Source: Clavelina lepadiformis (Eukaryota > Chordata > Ascidiacea > Aplousobranchia > Clavelinidae). From it: a stretch of DNA of 64,000 nt. The stretch lies in assembly GCF_947623445.1 (NCBI RefSeq), contig NC_135243.1, positions 20,716,479-20,780,478 on the forward strand, in the 5' to 3' direction. The position numbers were made by a program, and so were the translations under genes. Of the stretch, positions 20,045-31,941 are shown in pieces; position 1 is the stretch's first letter; every line of letters begins with the position of its first letter. The notes beneath the pieces were generated by a model, which worked only from the letters and a program-made list of their open reading frames with translations, did not search any database and was not told the origin of the DNA.

Positions 20045-20720
20045 TCTTTTGTTGTTATTGCTTAAATAGACACTCTTTACTTACCAGAATGAATGCAACT
20101 TCAAAATGCAACTGTGGTATGAACTTAAACAATTGAATTATTGTGTTTCTTGAATAGTGATATGATAAAAACCCTAGCAGATAATCAATCGGAGGTATCA
20201 AATTGCAGTGGAAATCTTGCTGATATGTAACCCTACAAAACGAGCAGATACACCTCACGTCAGCATCCATTGGTTGAAATTGAAACGTACGCTTATGCTT
20301 GCTACTATGCCGTTTCAGAAGAACTCTAAGCCTAATCTAATTCAGATGAAATCTAATCAACCAACTCAGCTTGCGACACAGGTGATAAATCTTCTGGTTG
20401 AATATGTGACGCCGCAGAAAAAGAATAATTGCCGTCGGTTTCAAACCTAAGGAAACAAATTATAAATCCAGCAAAGCTGCAAAGCAAGATAACTTTTTCC
20501 GTTCGGAGTTCCACCAGGTACAGTACAAATAATCCTAACCTTCAGTGTATAGTTGACAGACATTCAAGCTTCATCAAGTGACACAGCAGCCACGTTTCAT
20601 ATGGTAGTAACGATCGTATTCATTTCTGTTTTGTTTTTCAGGCAACACGGAACGCAACATAGGGGAAAACTTTGAACATTCTTGATTCACTTGCATCTAA
20701 GCGAACGAAGCATTTTCCAT

Positions 20721-20737
20721 GTCTCTGTGGCGCAATA

Positions 20738-20777
<40 letters not shown>

Positions 20778-20794
20778 GAGCCCACCCAGGGACG
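20721..20794 (+). tRNA. tRNA-Asn-GTT: tRNA-Asn(GTT), unit 13
   Basis: Array-consensus copy. Confidence 0.96.
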
Positions 20795-21008
20795 TCTTTA
20801 GGAGAGTTTTACGAACAACAAACTCTTCATGTTAAAGACATTTTATACCTAGAAACGGTGCTTTTGTTCTAAACGACAAGTCTTAATTTAAACGCTGTCA
20901 AGTTTAAGGCCCCCACAGCCGCAACATTTCAAGCTAAAGAGTGGAGTATAAATCAAGCGCCTGCTGAAAGTTGGAAAACTGGTGAAATTCATCATGTCAA
21001 AAGGAAAA

Positions 21009-21080
21009 AGGGGGCACCCGGATTTGAACCGAAGACCTCTCGATCTGCAGTCGAATGCTCTACCACTGAGCTATACCCCC
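21009..21080 (-). tRNA. tRNA-Cys-GCA: tRNA-Cys(GCA), unit 13
   Basis: Array-consensus copy. Confidence 0.96.
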
Positions 21081-21200
21081 TTTACATTCACTTTCAGTAG
21101 TCATACGTTTTCGATATTACAATCTCATTTTGTAAAGTATATAAAATTATTTAAAACACCATCCTTTATTTGCCAACTCGATAAAAGAGTGAAGTGACTC

Positions 21201-21283
21201 TACTGGGTGTGGGACTCGAACCCACGCGGACAGATGTCCATTGGAACTTAAGTCCAACGCCTTAACCGCTCGGCCAACCCAGT
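21201..21283 (-). tRNA. tRNA-Leu-TAA: tRNA-Leu(TAA), unit 13
   Basis: Array-consensus copy. Confidence 0.96.
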
Positions 21284-21523
21284 CATGGTCTGAAACTTGA
21301 GCGGTTTTGGGTAGCTTTAGGATTAAATTGAAAACGAAGTTAGTTCATTTATACATTTCATTCATTGCCTTATCGATTTAGTGGAGAGGTCGGAAGAGTG
21401 ATACGAGCACGGGCAGGATACAACCGTTCGTACATTTTCGAAAGGGTGTTAATAAAATTTTACACTATTCGAACAGATCATCTAAAATTATAAATCAAAA
21501 GAGAGAAAACCTCGGGAGTATCA

Positions 21524-21606
21524 GGCAGGATGGCCGAGTGGTCTATGGCGCTGCGTTCAGGTCGCAGTCTCCTTTGGAGGCGCGGGTTCGAATCCCGTTT
21601 CTGTCA
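21524..21606 (+). tRNA. tRNA-Leu-CAG: tRNA-Leu(CAG), unit 13 (class A)
   Basis: Class A with C65 changed to T, leaving a G49-U65 wobble in the T stem. Confidence 0.93.
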
Positions 21607-21681
21607 GATATAACTTTTGCAGCGCTTCCATTTTGTTGTTAAAGGTTCGATTTCATTCTACTTTATACTTGCTTGGTCGTC

Positions 21682-21754
21682 GCCCGGCTAGCTCAGTCGG
21701 TAGAGCGTTGGACTCTTAATCCAACGGTCGTGGGTTCGAGCCCCACGTTGGGCG
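21682..21754 (+). tRNA. tRNA-Lys-CTT: tRNA-Lys(CTT), unit 13
   Basis: Array-consensus copy. Confidence 0.96.
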
Positions 21755-22425
21755 TCTTTTGTTGTTATTGCTTAAATAGACACTCTTTACTTACCAGAAT
21801 GAATGCAACTTCAAAATGCAACTGTGGTATGAACTTAAACAATTGAATTATTGTGTTTCTTGAATAGTGATATGATAAAAACCTAGCAGATAATAATCAA
21901 TCGGAGGAATCAAATTGCAGTAGAAATCTTGCTGATATGTAACCCTACATAACGAGCAGGTACACCTCACGTCAGCATCCATTGGTGGAAATTGAAACGT
22001 ACGCTTATGCTTGCTACTATGCCGTTTCAGAAGAACTCTAAGCCTAATCTAATTCAGATGAAATCTTATCAACCAACTCAGCTTGCGACACAGGTGATAA
22101 ATCTTCTGGTTGAATATGTGACGCCGCAGAAAAAGAATAATTGCCGTCGGTTTCAAACCTAAGGAAACAAATTATAAATCCTGCAAAGCAAGATAACTTT
22201 TTCCGTTCGGAGTTCCACCCGGTTCAGTACAAATAATCCTAACCTTCAGTGTATAGTTGACAGACATTCAAGCTTCATCAAGTGACACAGCAGCCACGTT
22301 TCATATGGTAGTAACGATCGTATTCATTTCTGTTTTGTTTTTCAGGCAACATGGAACGCAACGTAAGGGAAAACTTTTGAACATTTTTGAGTCACTTGCA
22401 TATAAGCAAACGAAGCATTTTCCAT

Positions 22426-22442
22426 GTCTCTGTGGCGCAATA

Positions 22443-22482
<40 letters not shown>

Positions 22483-22499
22483 GAGCCCACCCAGGGACG
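22426..22499 (+). tRNA. tRNA-Asn-GTT: tRNA-Asn(GTT), unit 14
   Basis: Consensus gene, TATAAG upstream form. Confidence 0.96.
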
Positions 22500-22714
22500 T
22501 CTTTAGGAGAATTTTACGAACAACAAACTCTTCATGTTAAAGAAATTTTATACCTAGAAACGGTGCTTTTGTTCTAAACGACAAGTCTTAATTTAAACGC
22601 TGTCAAGTTTAAGGCCCCCCACAGCCGCAACATTTCAAGCTAAAGAGTGGAGTATAAATCAAGCGCCTGCTGAAAGTTGGAAAACTGGTGAAATTCATCA
22701 TGTCAAAAGGAAAA

Positions 22715-22786
22715 AGGGGGCACCCGGATTTGAACCGAAGACCTCTCGATCTGCAGTCGAATGCTCTACCACTGAGCTATACCCCC
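22715..22786 (-). tRNA. tRNA-Cys-GCA: tRNA-Cys(GCA), unit 14
   Basis: Array-consensus copy. Confidence 0.96.
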
Positions 22787-22906
22787 TTTACATTCACTTT
22801 CAGTAGTCATACGTTTTCGATATTACAATCTCATTTTGTAAAGTATATAAAATTATTTAAAACACCATCCTTTATTTGCCAACTCGATAAAAGAGTGAAG
22901 TGACTC

Positions 22907-22989
22907 TACTGGGTGTGGGACTCGAACCCACGCGGACAGATGTCCATTGGAACTTAAGTCCAACGCCTTAACCGCTCGGCCAACCCAGT
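22907..22989 (-). tRNA. tRNA-Leu-TAA: tRNA-Leu(TAA), unit 14
   Basis: Array-consensus copy. Confidence 0.96.
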
Positions 22990-23229
22990 CATGGTCTGAA
23001 ACTTGAGCGGTTTTGGGTAGCTTTAGGATTAAATTGAAAACGAAGTTAGTTCATTTATACATTTCATTCATTGCCTTATCGATTTAGTGGAGAGGTCGGA
23101 AGAGTGATACGAGCACGGGCAGGATACAACCGTTCGTACATTTTCGAAAGGGTGTTAATAAAATTTTACACTATTCGAACAGATCATCTAAAATTATAAA
23201 TCAAAAGAGAGAAAACCTCGGGAGTATCA

Positions 23230-23312
23230 GGCAGGATGGCCGAGTGGTCTATGGCGCTGCGTTCAGGTCGCAGTCTCCTTTGGAGGCGCGGGTTCGAATC
23301 CCGCTTCTGTCA
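23230..23312 (+). tRNA. tRNA-Leu-CAG: tRNA-Leu(CAG), unit 14 (class A)
   Basis: Class A consensus. Confidence 0.95.
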
Positions 23313-23387
23313 GGTATAACTTTTGCAGCGCTTCCATTTTGTTGTTAAAGGTTCGATTTCATTCTACTTTATACTTGCTTGGTCGTC

Positions 23388-23460
23388 GCCCGGCTAGCTC
23401 AGTCGGTAGAGCGTTGGACTCTTAATCCAACGGTCGTGGGTTCGAGCCCCACGTTGGGCG
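23388..23460 (+). tRNA. tRNA-Lys-CTT: tRNA-Lys(CTT), unit 14
   Basis: Array-consensus copy. Confidence 0.96.
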
Positions 23461-24138
23461 TCTTTTGTTGTTATTGCTTAAATAGACACTCTTTACTTAC
23501 CAGAATGAATGCAACTTCAAAATGCAACTGTGGTATGAACTTAAACAATTGAATTATTGTGTTTCTTGATTAGTGATATGATAAAAACCTAGCAGATAAT
23601 AATCAATCGGAGGTATCAAATTGCAGTGGAAATCTTGCTGATATGTAACCCTACAAAACGAGCAGGTACACCTCACGTCAGCATCCATTGGTGGAAATTG
23701 AAACGTACGCTTATGCTTGCTACTATGCCGTTTCAGAAGAACTCTAAGCCTAATCTAATTCAGATGAAATCTAATCAACCAACTCAGCTTGCGACACAGG
23801 TGATAAATCTTCTGGTTGAATATGTGACGCCGCAGAAAAAGAATAATTGCCGTCGGTTTCAAACCTAAGGAAACAAATTATAAATCCAGCAAAGCTGCAA
23901 AGCAAGATAACTTTTTCCGTTCGGAGTTCCACCAGGTACAGTACAAATAATCCTAACCTTCAGTGTATAGTTGACAGACATTCAAGCTTCATCAAGTGAC
24001 ACAGCAGCCACGTTTCATATGGTAGTAACGATCGTATTCATTTCTGTTTTGTTTTTCAGGCAACACGGAACGCAACATAGGGGAAAACTTTGAACATTCT
24101 TGATTCACTTGCATCTAAGCGAACGAAGCATTTTCCAT

Positions 24139-24155
24139 GTCTCTGTGGCGCAATA

Positions 24156-24195
<40 letters not shown>

Positions 24196-24212
24196 GAGCC
24201 CACCCAGGGACG
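24139..24212 (+). tRNA. tRNA-Asn-GTT: tRNA-Asn(GTT), unit 15
   Basis: Array-consensus copy. Confidence 0.96.
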
Positions 24213-24427
24213 TCTTTAGGAGAGTTTTACGAACAACAAACTCTTCATGTTAAAGACATTTTATACCTAGAAACGGTGCTTTTGTTCTAAACGACAAGTC
24301 TTAATTTAAACGCTGTCAAGTTTAAGGCCCCCCACAGCCGCAACATTTCAAGCTAAAGAGTGGAGTATAAATCAAGCGCCTGCTGAAAGTTGGAAAACTG
24401 GTGAAATTCATCATGTCAAAAGGAAAA

Positions 24428-24499
24428 AGGGGGCACCCGGATTTGAACCGAAGACCTCTCGATCTGCAGTCGAATGCTCTACCACTGAGCTATACCCCC
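24428..24499 (-). tRNA. tRNA-Cys-GCA: tRNA-Cys(GCA), unit 15
   Basis: Array-consensus copy. Confidence 0.96.
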
Positions 24500-24619
24500 T
24501 TTACATTCACTTTCAGTAGTCATACGTTTTCGATATTACAATCTCATTTTGTAAAGTATATAAAATTATTTAAAACACCATCCTTTATTTGCCAACTCGA
24601 TAAAAGAGTGAAGTGACTC

Positions 24620-24702
24620 TACTGGGTGTGGGACTCGAACCCACGCGGACAGATGTCCATTGGAACTTAAGTCCAACGCCTTAACCGCTCGGCCAACCCA
24701 GT
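24620..24702 (-). tRNA. tRNA-Leu-TAA: tRNA-Leu(TAA), unit 15
   Basis: Array-consensus copy. Confidence 0.96.
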
Positions 24703-24942
24703 CATGGTCTGAAACTTGAGCGGTTTTGGGTAGCTTTAGGATTAAATTGAAAACGAAGTTAGTTCATTTATACATTTCATTCATTGCCTTATCGATTTAG
24801 TGGAGAGGTCGGAAGAGTGATACGAGCACGGGCAGGATACAACCGTTCGTACATTTTCGAAAGGGTGTTAATAAAATTTTACACTATTCGAACAGATCAT
24901 CTAAAATTATAAATCAAAAGAGAGAAAACCTCGGGAGTATCA

Positions 24943-25025
24943 GGCAGGATGGCCGAGTGGTCTATGGCGCTGCGTTCAGGTCGCAGTCTCCTTTGGAGGC
25001 GCGGGTTCGAATCCCGCTTCTGTCA
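24943..25025 (+). tRNA. tRNA-Leu-CAG: tRNA-Leu(CAG), unit 15 (class A)
   Basis: Class A consensus. Confidence 0.95.
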
Positions 25026-25100
25026 GATATAACTTTTGCAGCGCTTCCATTTTGTTGTTAAAGGTTCGATTTCATTCTACTTTATACTTGCTTGGTCGTC

Positions 25101-25173
25101 GCCCGGCTAGCTCAGTCGGTAGAGCGTTGGACTCTTAATCCAACGGTCGTGGGTTCGAGCCCCACGTTGGGCG
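25101..25173 (+). tRNA. tRNA-Lys-CTT: tRNA-Lys(CTT), unit 15
   Basis: Array-consensus copy. Confidence 0.96.
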
Positions 25174-25842
25174 TCTTTTGTTGTTATTGCTTAAATAGAC
25201 ACTCTTTACTTACCAGAATGAATGCAACTTCAAAATGCAACTGTGGTATGAACTTAAACATATGAATTATTGTGTTTCTTGAATAGTGATATGATAAAAA
25301 CCTAGCAGATAATAATCAATCGGAGGAATCAAATTGCAGTAGAAATCTTGCTGATATGTAACCCTACATAACGAGCAGGTACACCTCACGTCAGCATCCA
25401 TTGGTGGAAATTGAAACGTACGCTTATGCTTGCTACTATGCCGTTTCAGAAGAACTCTAAGCCTAATCTAATTCAGATGAAATCTTATCAACCAACTCAG
25501 CTTGCGACACAGGTGATAAATCTTCTGGTTTCATGTGACGCCGCAGAAAAAGAATAATTGCCGTCGGTTTCAAACCTAAGGAAACAAATTATAAATCCTG
25601 CAAAGCAAGATAACTTTTTCCGTTCGGAGTTCCACCCGGTTCAGTACAAATAATCCTAACCTTCAGTGTATAGTTGACAGACATTCAAGCTTCATCAAGT
25701 GACACAGCAGCCACGTTTCATATGGTAGTAACGATCGTATTCATTTCTGTTTTGTTTTTCAGGCAACATGAAACGCAACGTAAGGGAAAACTTTTGAACA
25801 TTTTTGAGTCACTTGCATATAAGCAAACGAAGCATTTTCCAT

Positions 25843-25859
25843 GTCTCTGTGGCGCAATA

Positions 25860-25899
<40 letters not shown>

Positions 25900-25916
25900 G
25901 AGCCCACCCAGGGACG
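25843..25916 (+). tRNA. tRNA-Asn-GTT: tRNA-Asn(GTT), unit 16
   Basis: Consensus gene, TATAAG upstream form. Confidence 0.96.
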
Positions 25917-26131
25917 TCTTTAGGAGAATTTTACGAACAACAAACTCTTCATGTTAAAGAAATTTTATACCTAGAAACGGTGCTTTTGTTCTAAACGACA
26001 AGTCTTAATTTAAACGCTGTCAAGTTTAAGGCCCCCCACAGCCGCAACATTTCAAGCTAAAGAGTGGAGTATAAATCAAGCGCCTGCTGAAAGTTGGAAA
26101 ACTGGTGAAATTCATCATGTCAAAAGGAAAA

Positions 26132-26203
26132 AGGGGGCACCCGGATTTGAACCGAAGACCTCTCGATCTGCAGTCGAATGCTCTACCACTGAGCTATACC
26201 CCC
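26132..26203 (-). tRNA. tRNA-Cys-GCA: tRNA-Cys(GCA), unit 16
   Basis: Array-consensus copy. Confidence 0.96.
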
Positions 26204-26323
26204 TTTACATTCACTTTCAGTAGTCATACGTCTTCGATATTACAATCTCATTTTGTAAAGTATATAAAATTATTTAAAACACCATCCTTTATTTGCCAAC
26301 TCGATAAAAGAGTGAAGTGACTC

Positions 26324-26406
26324 TACTGGGTGTGGGACTCGAACCCACGCGGACAGATGTCCATTGGAACTTAAGTCCAACGCCTTAACCGCTCGGCCAA
26401 CCCAGT
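26324..26406 (-). tRNA. tRNA-Leu-TAA: tRNA-Leu(TAA), unit 16
   Basis: Array-consensus copy. Confidence 0.96.
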
Positions 26407-26646
26407 CATGGTCTGAAACTTGAGCGGTTTTGGGTAGCTTTAGGATTAAATTGAAAACGAAGTTAGTTCATTTATACATTTCATTCATTGCCTTATCGAT
26501 TTAGTGGAGAGGTCGGAAGAGTGATACGAGCACGGGCAGGATACAACCGTTCGTACATTTTCGAAAGGGTGTTAATAAAATTTTACACTATTCGAACAGA
26601 TCATCTAAAATTATAAATCAAAAGAGAGAAAACCTCGGGAGTATCA

Positions 26647-26729
26647 GGCAGGATGGCCGAGTGGTCTATGGCGCTGCGTTCAGGTCGCAGTCTCCTTTGG
26701 AGGCGCGGGTTCGAATCCCGCTTCTGTCA
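26647..26729 (+). tRNA. tRNA-Leu-CAG: tRNA-Leu(CAG), unit 16 (class A)
   Basis: Class A consensus. Confidence 0.95.
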
Positions 26730-26804
26730 GGTATAACTTTTGCAGCGCTTCCATTTTGTTGTTAAAGGTTCGATTTCATTCTACTTTATACTTGCTTGGT
26801 CGTC

Positions 26805-26877
26805 GCCCGGCTAGCTCAGTCGGTAGAGCGTTGGACTCTTAATCCAACGGTCGTGGGTTCGAGCCCCACGTTGGGCG
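26805..26877 (+). tRNA. tRNA-Lys-CTT: tRNA-Lys(CTT), unit 16
   Basis: Array-consensus copy. Confidence 0.96.
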
Positions 26878-27555
26878 TCTTTTGTTGTTATTGCTTAAAT
26901 AGACACTCTTTACTTACCAGAATGAATGCAACTTCAAAATGCAACTGTGGTATGAACTTAAACAATTGAATTATTGTGTTTCTTGATTAGTGATATGATA
27001 AAAACCTAGCAGATAATAATCAATCGGAGGTATCAAATTGCAGTGGAAATCTTGCTGATATGTAACCCTACAAAACGAGCAGGTACACCTCACGTCAGCA
27101 TCCATTGGTTGAAATTGAAACGTACGCTTATGCTTGCTACTATGCCGTTTCAGAAGAACTCTAAGCCTAATCTATATCAGATGAAATCTAATCAACCAAC
27201 TCAGCTTGCGACACAGGTGATAAATCTTCTGGTTGAATATGTGACGCCGCAGAAAAAGAATAATTGCCGTCGGTTTCAAACCTAAGGAAACAAATTATAA
27301 ATCCAGCAAAGCTGCAAAGCAAGATAACTTTTTCCGTTCGGAGTTCCACCAGGTACAGTACAAATAATCCTAACCTTCAGTGTATAGTTGACAGACATTC
27401 AAGCTTCATCAAGTGACACAGCAGCCACGTTTCATATGGTAGTAACGATCGTATTCATTTCTGTTTTGTTTTTCAGGCAACACGGAACGCAACATAGGGG
27501 AAAACTTTGAACATTCTTGATTCACTTGCATCTAAGCGAACGAATCATTTTCCAT

Positions 27556-27572
27556 GTCTCTGTGGCGCTATA

Positions 27573-27612
<40 letters not shown>

Positions 27613-27629
27613 GAGCCCACCCAGGGACG
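27556..27629 (+). tRNA. tRNA-Asn-GTT: tRNA-Asn(GTT), unit 17, A14 lost
   Basis: Invariant A14 (partner of U8, and the fixed A of the A box) is T. The anticodon is intact. Unit 20 shares the change. Likely weakened transcription and folding. Confidence 0.9.
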
Positions 27630-27844
27630 TCTTTAGGAGAGTTTTACGAACAACAAACTCTTCATGTTAAAGACATTTTATACCTAGAAACGGTGCTTTT
27701 GTTCTAAACGACAAGTCTTAATTTAAACGCTGTCAAGTTTAAGGCCCCCCACAGCCGCAACATTTCAAGCTAAAGAGTGGAGTATAAATCAAGCGCCTGC
27801 TGAAAGTTGGAAAACTGGTGAAATTCATCATGTCAAAAGGAAAA

Positions 27845-27916
27845 AGGGGGCACCCGGATTTGAACCGAAGACCTCTCGATCTGCAGTCGAATGCTCTACC
27901 ACTGAGCTATACCCCC
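27845..27916 (-). tRNA. tRNA-Cys-GCA: tRNA-Cys(GCA), unit 17
   Basis: Array-consensus copy. Confidence 0.96.
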
Positions 27917-28036
27917 TTTACATTCACTTTTAGTAGTCATACGTCTTCGATATTACAATCTCATTTTGTAAAGTATATAAAATTATTTAAAACACCATCC
28001 TTTATTTGCCAACTCGATAAAAGAGTGAAGTGACTC

Positions 28037-28119
28037 TACTGGGTGTGGGACTCGAACCCACGCGGACAGATGTCCATTGGAACTTAAGTCCAACGCCTTA
28101 ACCGCTCGGCCAACCCAGT
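28037..28119 (-). tRNA. tRNA-Leu-TAA: tRNA-Leu(TAA), unit 17
   Basis: Array-consensus copy. Confidence 0.96.
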
Positions 28120-28359
28120 CATGGTCTGAAACTTGAGCGGTTTTGGGTAGCTTTAGGATTAAATTGAAAACGAAGTTAGTTCATTTATACATTTCATTCA
28201 TTGCCTTATCGATTTAGTGGAGAGGTCGGAAGAGTGATACGAGCACGGGCAGGATACAACCGTTCGTACATTTTCGAAAGGGTGTTAATAAAATTTTACA
28301 CTATTCGAACAGATCATCTAAAATTATAAATCAAAAGAGAGAAAACCTCGGGAGTATCA

Positions 28360-28442
28360 GGCAGGATGGCCGAGTGGTCTATGGCGCTGCGTTCAGGTCG
28401 CAGTCTCCTTTGGAGGCGCGGGTTCGAATCCCGCTTTTGTCA
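28360..28442 (+). tRNA. tRNA-Leu-CAG: tRNA-Leu(CAG), unit 17 (class A)
   Basis: Class A with C68 changed to T: a third G-U wobble in an acceptor stem that already has two. Confidence 0.92.
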
Positions 28443-28517
28443 GATATAACTTTTGCAGCGCTTCCATTTTGTTGTTAAAGGTTCGATTTCATTCTACTTT
28501 ATACTTGCTTGGTCGTC

Positions 28518-28590
28518 GCCCGGCTAGCTCAGTCGGTAGAGCGTTGGACTCTTAATCCAACGGTCGTGGGTTCGAGCCCCACGTTGGGCG
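28518..28590 (+). tRNA. tRNA-Lys-CTT: tRNA-Lys(CTT), unit 17
   Basis: Array-consensus copy. Confidence 0.96.
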
Positions 28591-29269
28591 TCTTTTGTTG
28601 TTATTGCTTAAATAGACACTCTTTACTTACCAGAATGAATGCAACTTCAAAATGTAACTGTGGTATGAACTTAAACAATTGAATTATTGTGTTTCTTGAA
28701 TAGTGATATGATAAAAACCTAGCAGATAATAATCAATCGGAGGAATCAAATTGCAGTAGAAATCTTGCTGATATGTAACCCTACATAACGAGCAGGTACA
28801 CCTCACGTCAGCATCCATTGGTGGAAATTGAAACGTACGCTTATGCTTGCTACTATGCCGTTTCAGAAGAACTCTAAGCCTAATCTAATTCAGATGAAAT
28901 CTTATCAACCAACTCAGCTTGCGACACAGGTGATAAATCTTCTGGTTGAATATGTGATGCCGCAGAAAAAGAATAATTGCCGTCGGTTTCAAACCTAAGG
29001 AAACAAATTATAAATCCAGCAAAGTTGCAAAGCAAGATAACTTTTTCCGTTCGGAGTTCCACCAGGTACAGTACAAATAATCCTAACCTTCAGTGTATAG
29101 TTTACAGACATTCAAGCTTCATCAAGTGACACAGCAGCCACGTTTCATATGGTAGTAACGATCGTATTCATTTCTGTTTTGTTTTTCAGGCAACACGGAA
29201 CGCAACATTGGGGAAAACTTTTGAACATTCTTGATTCACTTGTATCTAAGCGAACGAAGCATTTTCCAT

Positions 29270-29286
29270 GTCTCTGTGGCGCAATA

Positions 29287-29326
<40 letters not shown>

Positions 29327-29343
29327 GAGCCCACCCAGGGACG
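29270..29343 (+). tRNA. tRNA-Asn-GTT: tRNA-Asn(GTT), unit 18
   Basis: Array-consensus copy. Confidence 0.96.
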
Positions 29344-29558
29344 TCTTTAGGAGAGTTTTACGAACAACAAACTCTTCATGTTAAAGAAATTTTATACCTA
29401 GAAACGGTGCTTTTGTTCTAAACGACAAGTCTTAATTTAAACGCTGTCAAGTTTAAGGCCTCCCACAGCCGCAACATTTCAAGCTAAAGAGTGGAGTATA
29501 AATCAAGCGCCTGCTGAAAGTTGGAAAATTGGTGAAATTCATCATGTCAAAAGGAAAA

Positions 29559-29630
29559 AGGGGGCACCCGGATTTGAACCGAAGACCTCTCGATCTGCAG
29601 TCGAATGCTCTACCACTGAGCTATACCCCC
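29559..29630 (-). tRNA. tRNA-Cys-GCA: tRNA-Cys(GCA), unit 18
   Basis: Array-consensus copy. Confidence 0.96.
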
Positions 29631-29750
29631 TTTACATTCACTTTCAGTAGTCATACGTCTTCGATATTACAATCTCATTTTGTAAAGTATATAAAATTAT
29701 TTAAAACACCATCCTTTATTTGCCAACTCGATAAAAGAGTGAAGTGACTC

Positions 29751-29833
29751 TACTGGGTGTGGGACTCGAACCCACGCGGACAGATGTCCATTGGAACTTA
29801 AGTCCAACGCCTTAACCGCTCGGCCAACCCAGT
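29751..29833 (-). tRNA. tRNA-Leu-TAA: tRNA-Leu(TAA), unit 18
   Basis: Array-consensus copy. Confidence 0.96.
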
Positions 29834-30073
29834 CATGGTCTGAAACTTGAGCGGTTTTGGGTAGCTTTAGGATTAAATTGAAAACGAAGTTAGTTCATTT
29901 ATACATTTCATTCATTGCCTTATCGATTTAGTGGAGAGGTCGGAAGAGTGATACGAGCACGGGCAGGATACAACCGTTCGTACATTTTCGAAAGGGTGTT
30001 AATAAAATTTTACACTATTCGAACAGATCATCTAAAATTATAAATCAAAAGAGAGAAAACCTCGGGAGTATCA

Positions 30074-30156
30074 GGCAGGATGGCCGAGTGGTCTATGGCG
30101 CTGCGTTCAGGTCGCAGTCTCCTTTGGAGGCGCGGGTTCGAATCCCGCTTCTGTCA
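30074..30156 (+). tRNA. tRNA-Leu-CAG: tRNA-Leu(CAG), unit 18 (class A)
   Basis: Class A consensus. Confidence 0.95.
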
Positions 30157-30231
30157 GGTATAACTTTTGCAGCGCTTCCATTTTGTTATTAAAGGTTCGA
30201 TTTCATTCTACTTTATACTTGCTTGGTCGTC

Positions 30232-30304
30232 GCCCGGCTAGCTCAGTCGGTAGAGCGTTGGACTCTTAATCCAACGGTCGTGGGTTCGAGCCCCACGTTG
30301 GGCG
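30232..30304 (+). tRNA. tRNA-Lys-CTT: tRNA-Lys(CTT), unit 18
   Basis: Array-consensus copy. Confidence 0.96.
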
Positions 30305-30980
30305 TCTTTTATTGTTATCGCTTAAATAGACACTCCTTACTTACCAGAATGAATGCAACTTCAAAATGCAACTGTGGTATGAACTTAAACAATTGAATTA
30401 TTGTGTTTCTTGAATAGTGATATGATAAAAACCTAGCAGATAATCAATCGGAGGAATCAAATTGCAGTGGAAATCTTGCTGATACGTAACCCTACAAAAC
30501 GAGCAGATACACCTCACGTCAGCATCCATTGGTTGAAATTGAAACGTACGCTTATGCTTGCTACTATGCCGTTTCAGAAGAACTCTAAGCCTAATCTAAT
30601 TCAGATGAAATCTAATCAACCAACTCAGCTTGCGACACAGGTGATAAATCTTCTGGTTGAATATGTGACGCCGCAGAAAAAGAATAATTGCCGTCGGTTT
30701 CAAACCTAAGGAAACAAATTATAAATCCAGCAAAGCTGCAAAGCAAGATAACTTTTTCCGTTCGGAGTTCCACCAGGTACAGTACAAATAATCCTAACCT
30801 TCAGTGTATAGTTGACAGACATTCAAGCTTCATCAAGTGACACAGCAGCCACGTTTCATATGGTAGTAACGATCGTATTCATTTCTGTTTTGTTTTTCAG
30901 GCAACATGGAACGCAACGTAAGGGAAAACTTTTGAACATTTTTGAGTCACTTGCATATAAGCAAACGAAGCATTTTCCAT

Positions 30981-30996
30981 GTCTCTGTGGCGCAAA

Positions 30997-31036
<40 letters not shown>

Positions 31037-31053
31037 GAGCCCACCCAGGGACG
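30981..31053 (+). tRNA. tRNA-Asn-GTT: tRNA-Asn(GTT), unit 19, D loop one base shorter
   Basis: 73 nt: AATAGG reads AAAGG, a one-base loss in the variable part of the D loop. G18, G19 and the stems remain, so it may still work. Confidence 0.92.
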
Positions 31054-31268
31054 TCTTTAGGAGAATTTTACGAACAACAAACTCTTCATGTTAAAGAAAT
31101 TTTATACCTAGAAACGGTGCTTTTGTTCTAAACGACAAGTCTTAATTTAAACGCTGTCAAGTTTAAGGCCCCCCACAGCCGCAACATTTCAAGCTAAAGA
31201 GTGGAGTATAAATCAAGCGCCTGCTGAAAGTTGGAAAACTGGTGAAATTCATCATGTCAAAAGGAAAA

Positions 31269-31340
31269 AGGGGGCACCCGGATTTGAACCGAAGATCTCT
31301 CGATCTGCAGTCGAATGCTTTACCACTGAGCTATACCCCC
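31269..31340 (-). tRNA. tRNA-Cys-GCA: tRNA-Cys(GCA), unit 19, two changes
   Basis: G22 is A (C13/A22 mismatch closing the D stem) and G46 is A in the variable region. Confidence 0.92.
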
Positions 31341-31460
31341 TTTACATTCACTTTCAGTAGTCATACGTTTTCGATATTACAATCTCATTTTGTAAAGTAT
31401 ATAAAATTATTTAAAACACCATCCTTTATTTGCCAACTCGATAAAAGAGTGAAGTGACTC

Positions 31461-31543
31461 TACTGGGTGTGGGACTCGAACCCACGCGGACAGATGTCCA
31501 TTGGAACTTAAGTCCAACGCCTTAACCGCTCGGCCAACCCAGT
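31461..31543 (-). tRNA. tRNA-Leu-TAA: tRNA-Leu(TAA), unit 19
   Basis: Array-consensus copy. Confidence 0.96.
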
Positions 31544-31783
31544 CATGGTCTGAAACTTGAGCGGTTTTGGGTAGCTTTAGGATTAAATTGAAAACGAAGT
31601 TAGTTCATTTATACATTTCATTCATTGCCTTATCGATTTAGTGGAGAGGTCGGAAGAGTGATACGAGCACGGGCAGGATACAACCGTTCGTACATTTTCG
31701 AAAGGGTGTTAATAAAATTTTACACTATTCGAACAGATCATCTAAAATTATAAATCAAAAGAGAGAAAACCTCGGGAGTATCA

Positions 31784-31866
31784 GGCAGGATGGCCGAGTG
31801 GTCTATGGCGCTGCGTTCAGGTCGCAGTCTCCTTTGGAGGCGCGGGTTCGAATCCCGCTTCTGTCA
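31784..31866 (+). tRNA. tRNA-Leu-CAG: tRNA-Leu(CAG), unit 19 (class A)
   Basis: Class A consensus. Confidence 0.95.
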
Positions 31867-31941
31867 GGTATAACTTTTGCAGCGCTTCCATTTTGTTGTT
31901 AAAGGTTCGATTTCATTCTACTTTATACTTGCTTGGTCGTC

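Larger units (their letters stand above)
19010..20720 (+). repeat. Array unit 12
   Basis: 1,711 nt, spacer L/a. Very like unit 10. Confidence 0.97.
20721..22425 (+). repeat. Array unit 13
   Basis: 1,705 nt, spacer S/b; one C shorter in the Asn-Cys spacer C run. Confidence 0.97.
22426..24138 (+). repeat. Array unit 14
   Basis: 1,713 nt, spacer L/b (a mixed form). Confidence 0.97.
24139..25842 (+). repeat. Array unit 15
   Basis: 1,704 nt, spacer S/b with a further small deletion near 25530 (ggtttcatg for ggttgaatatg). Confidence 0.97.
25843..27555 (+). repeat. Array unit 16
   Basis: 1,713 nt, spacer L/b. Confidence 0.97.
27556..29269 (+). repeat. Array unit 17
   Basis: 1,714 nt, spacer L/b. 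Confidence 0.97.
29270..30980 (+). repeat. Array unit 18
   Basis: 1,711 nt, spacer L/c. Confidence 0.97.
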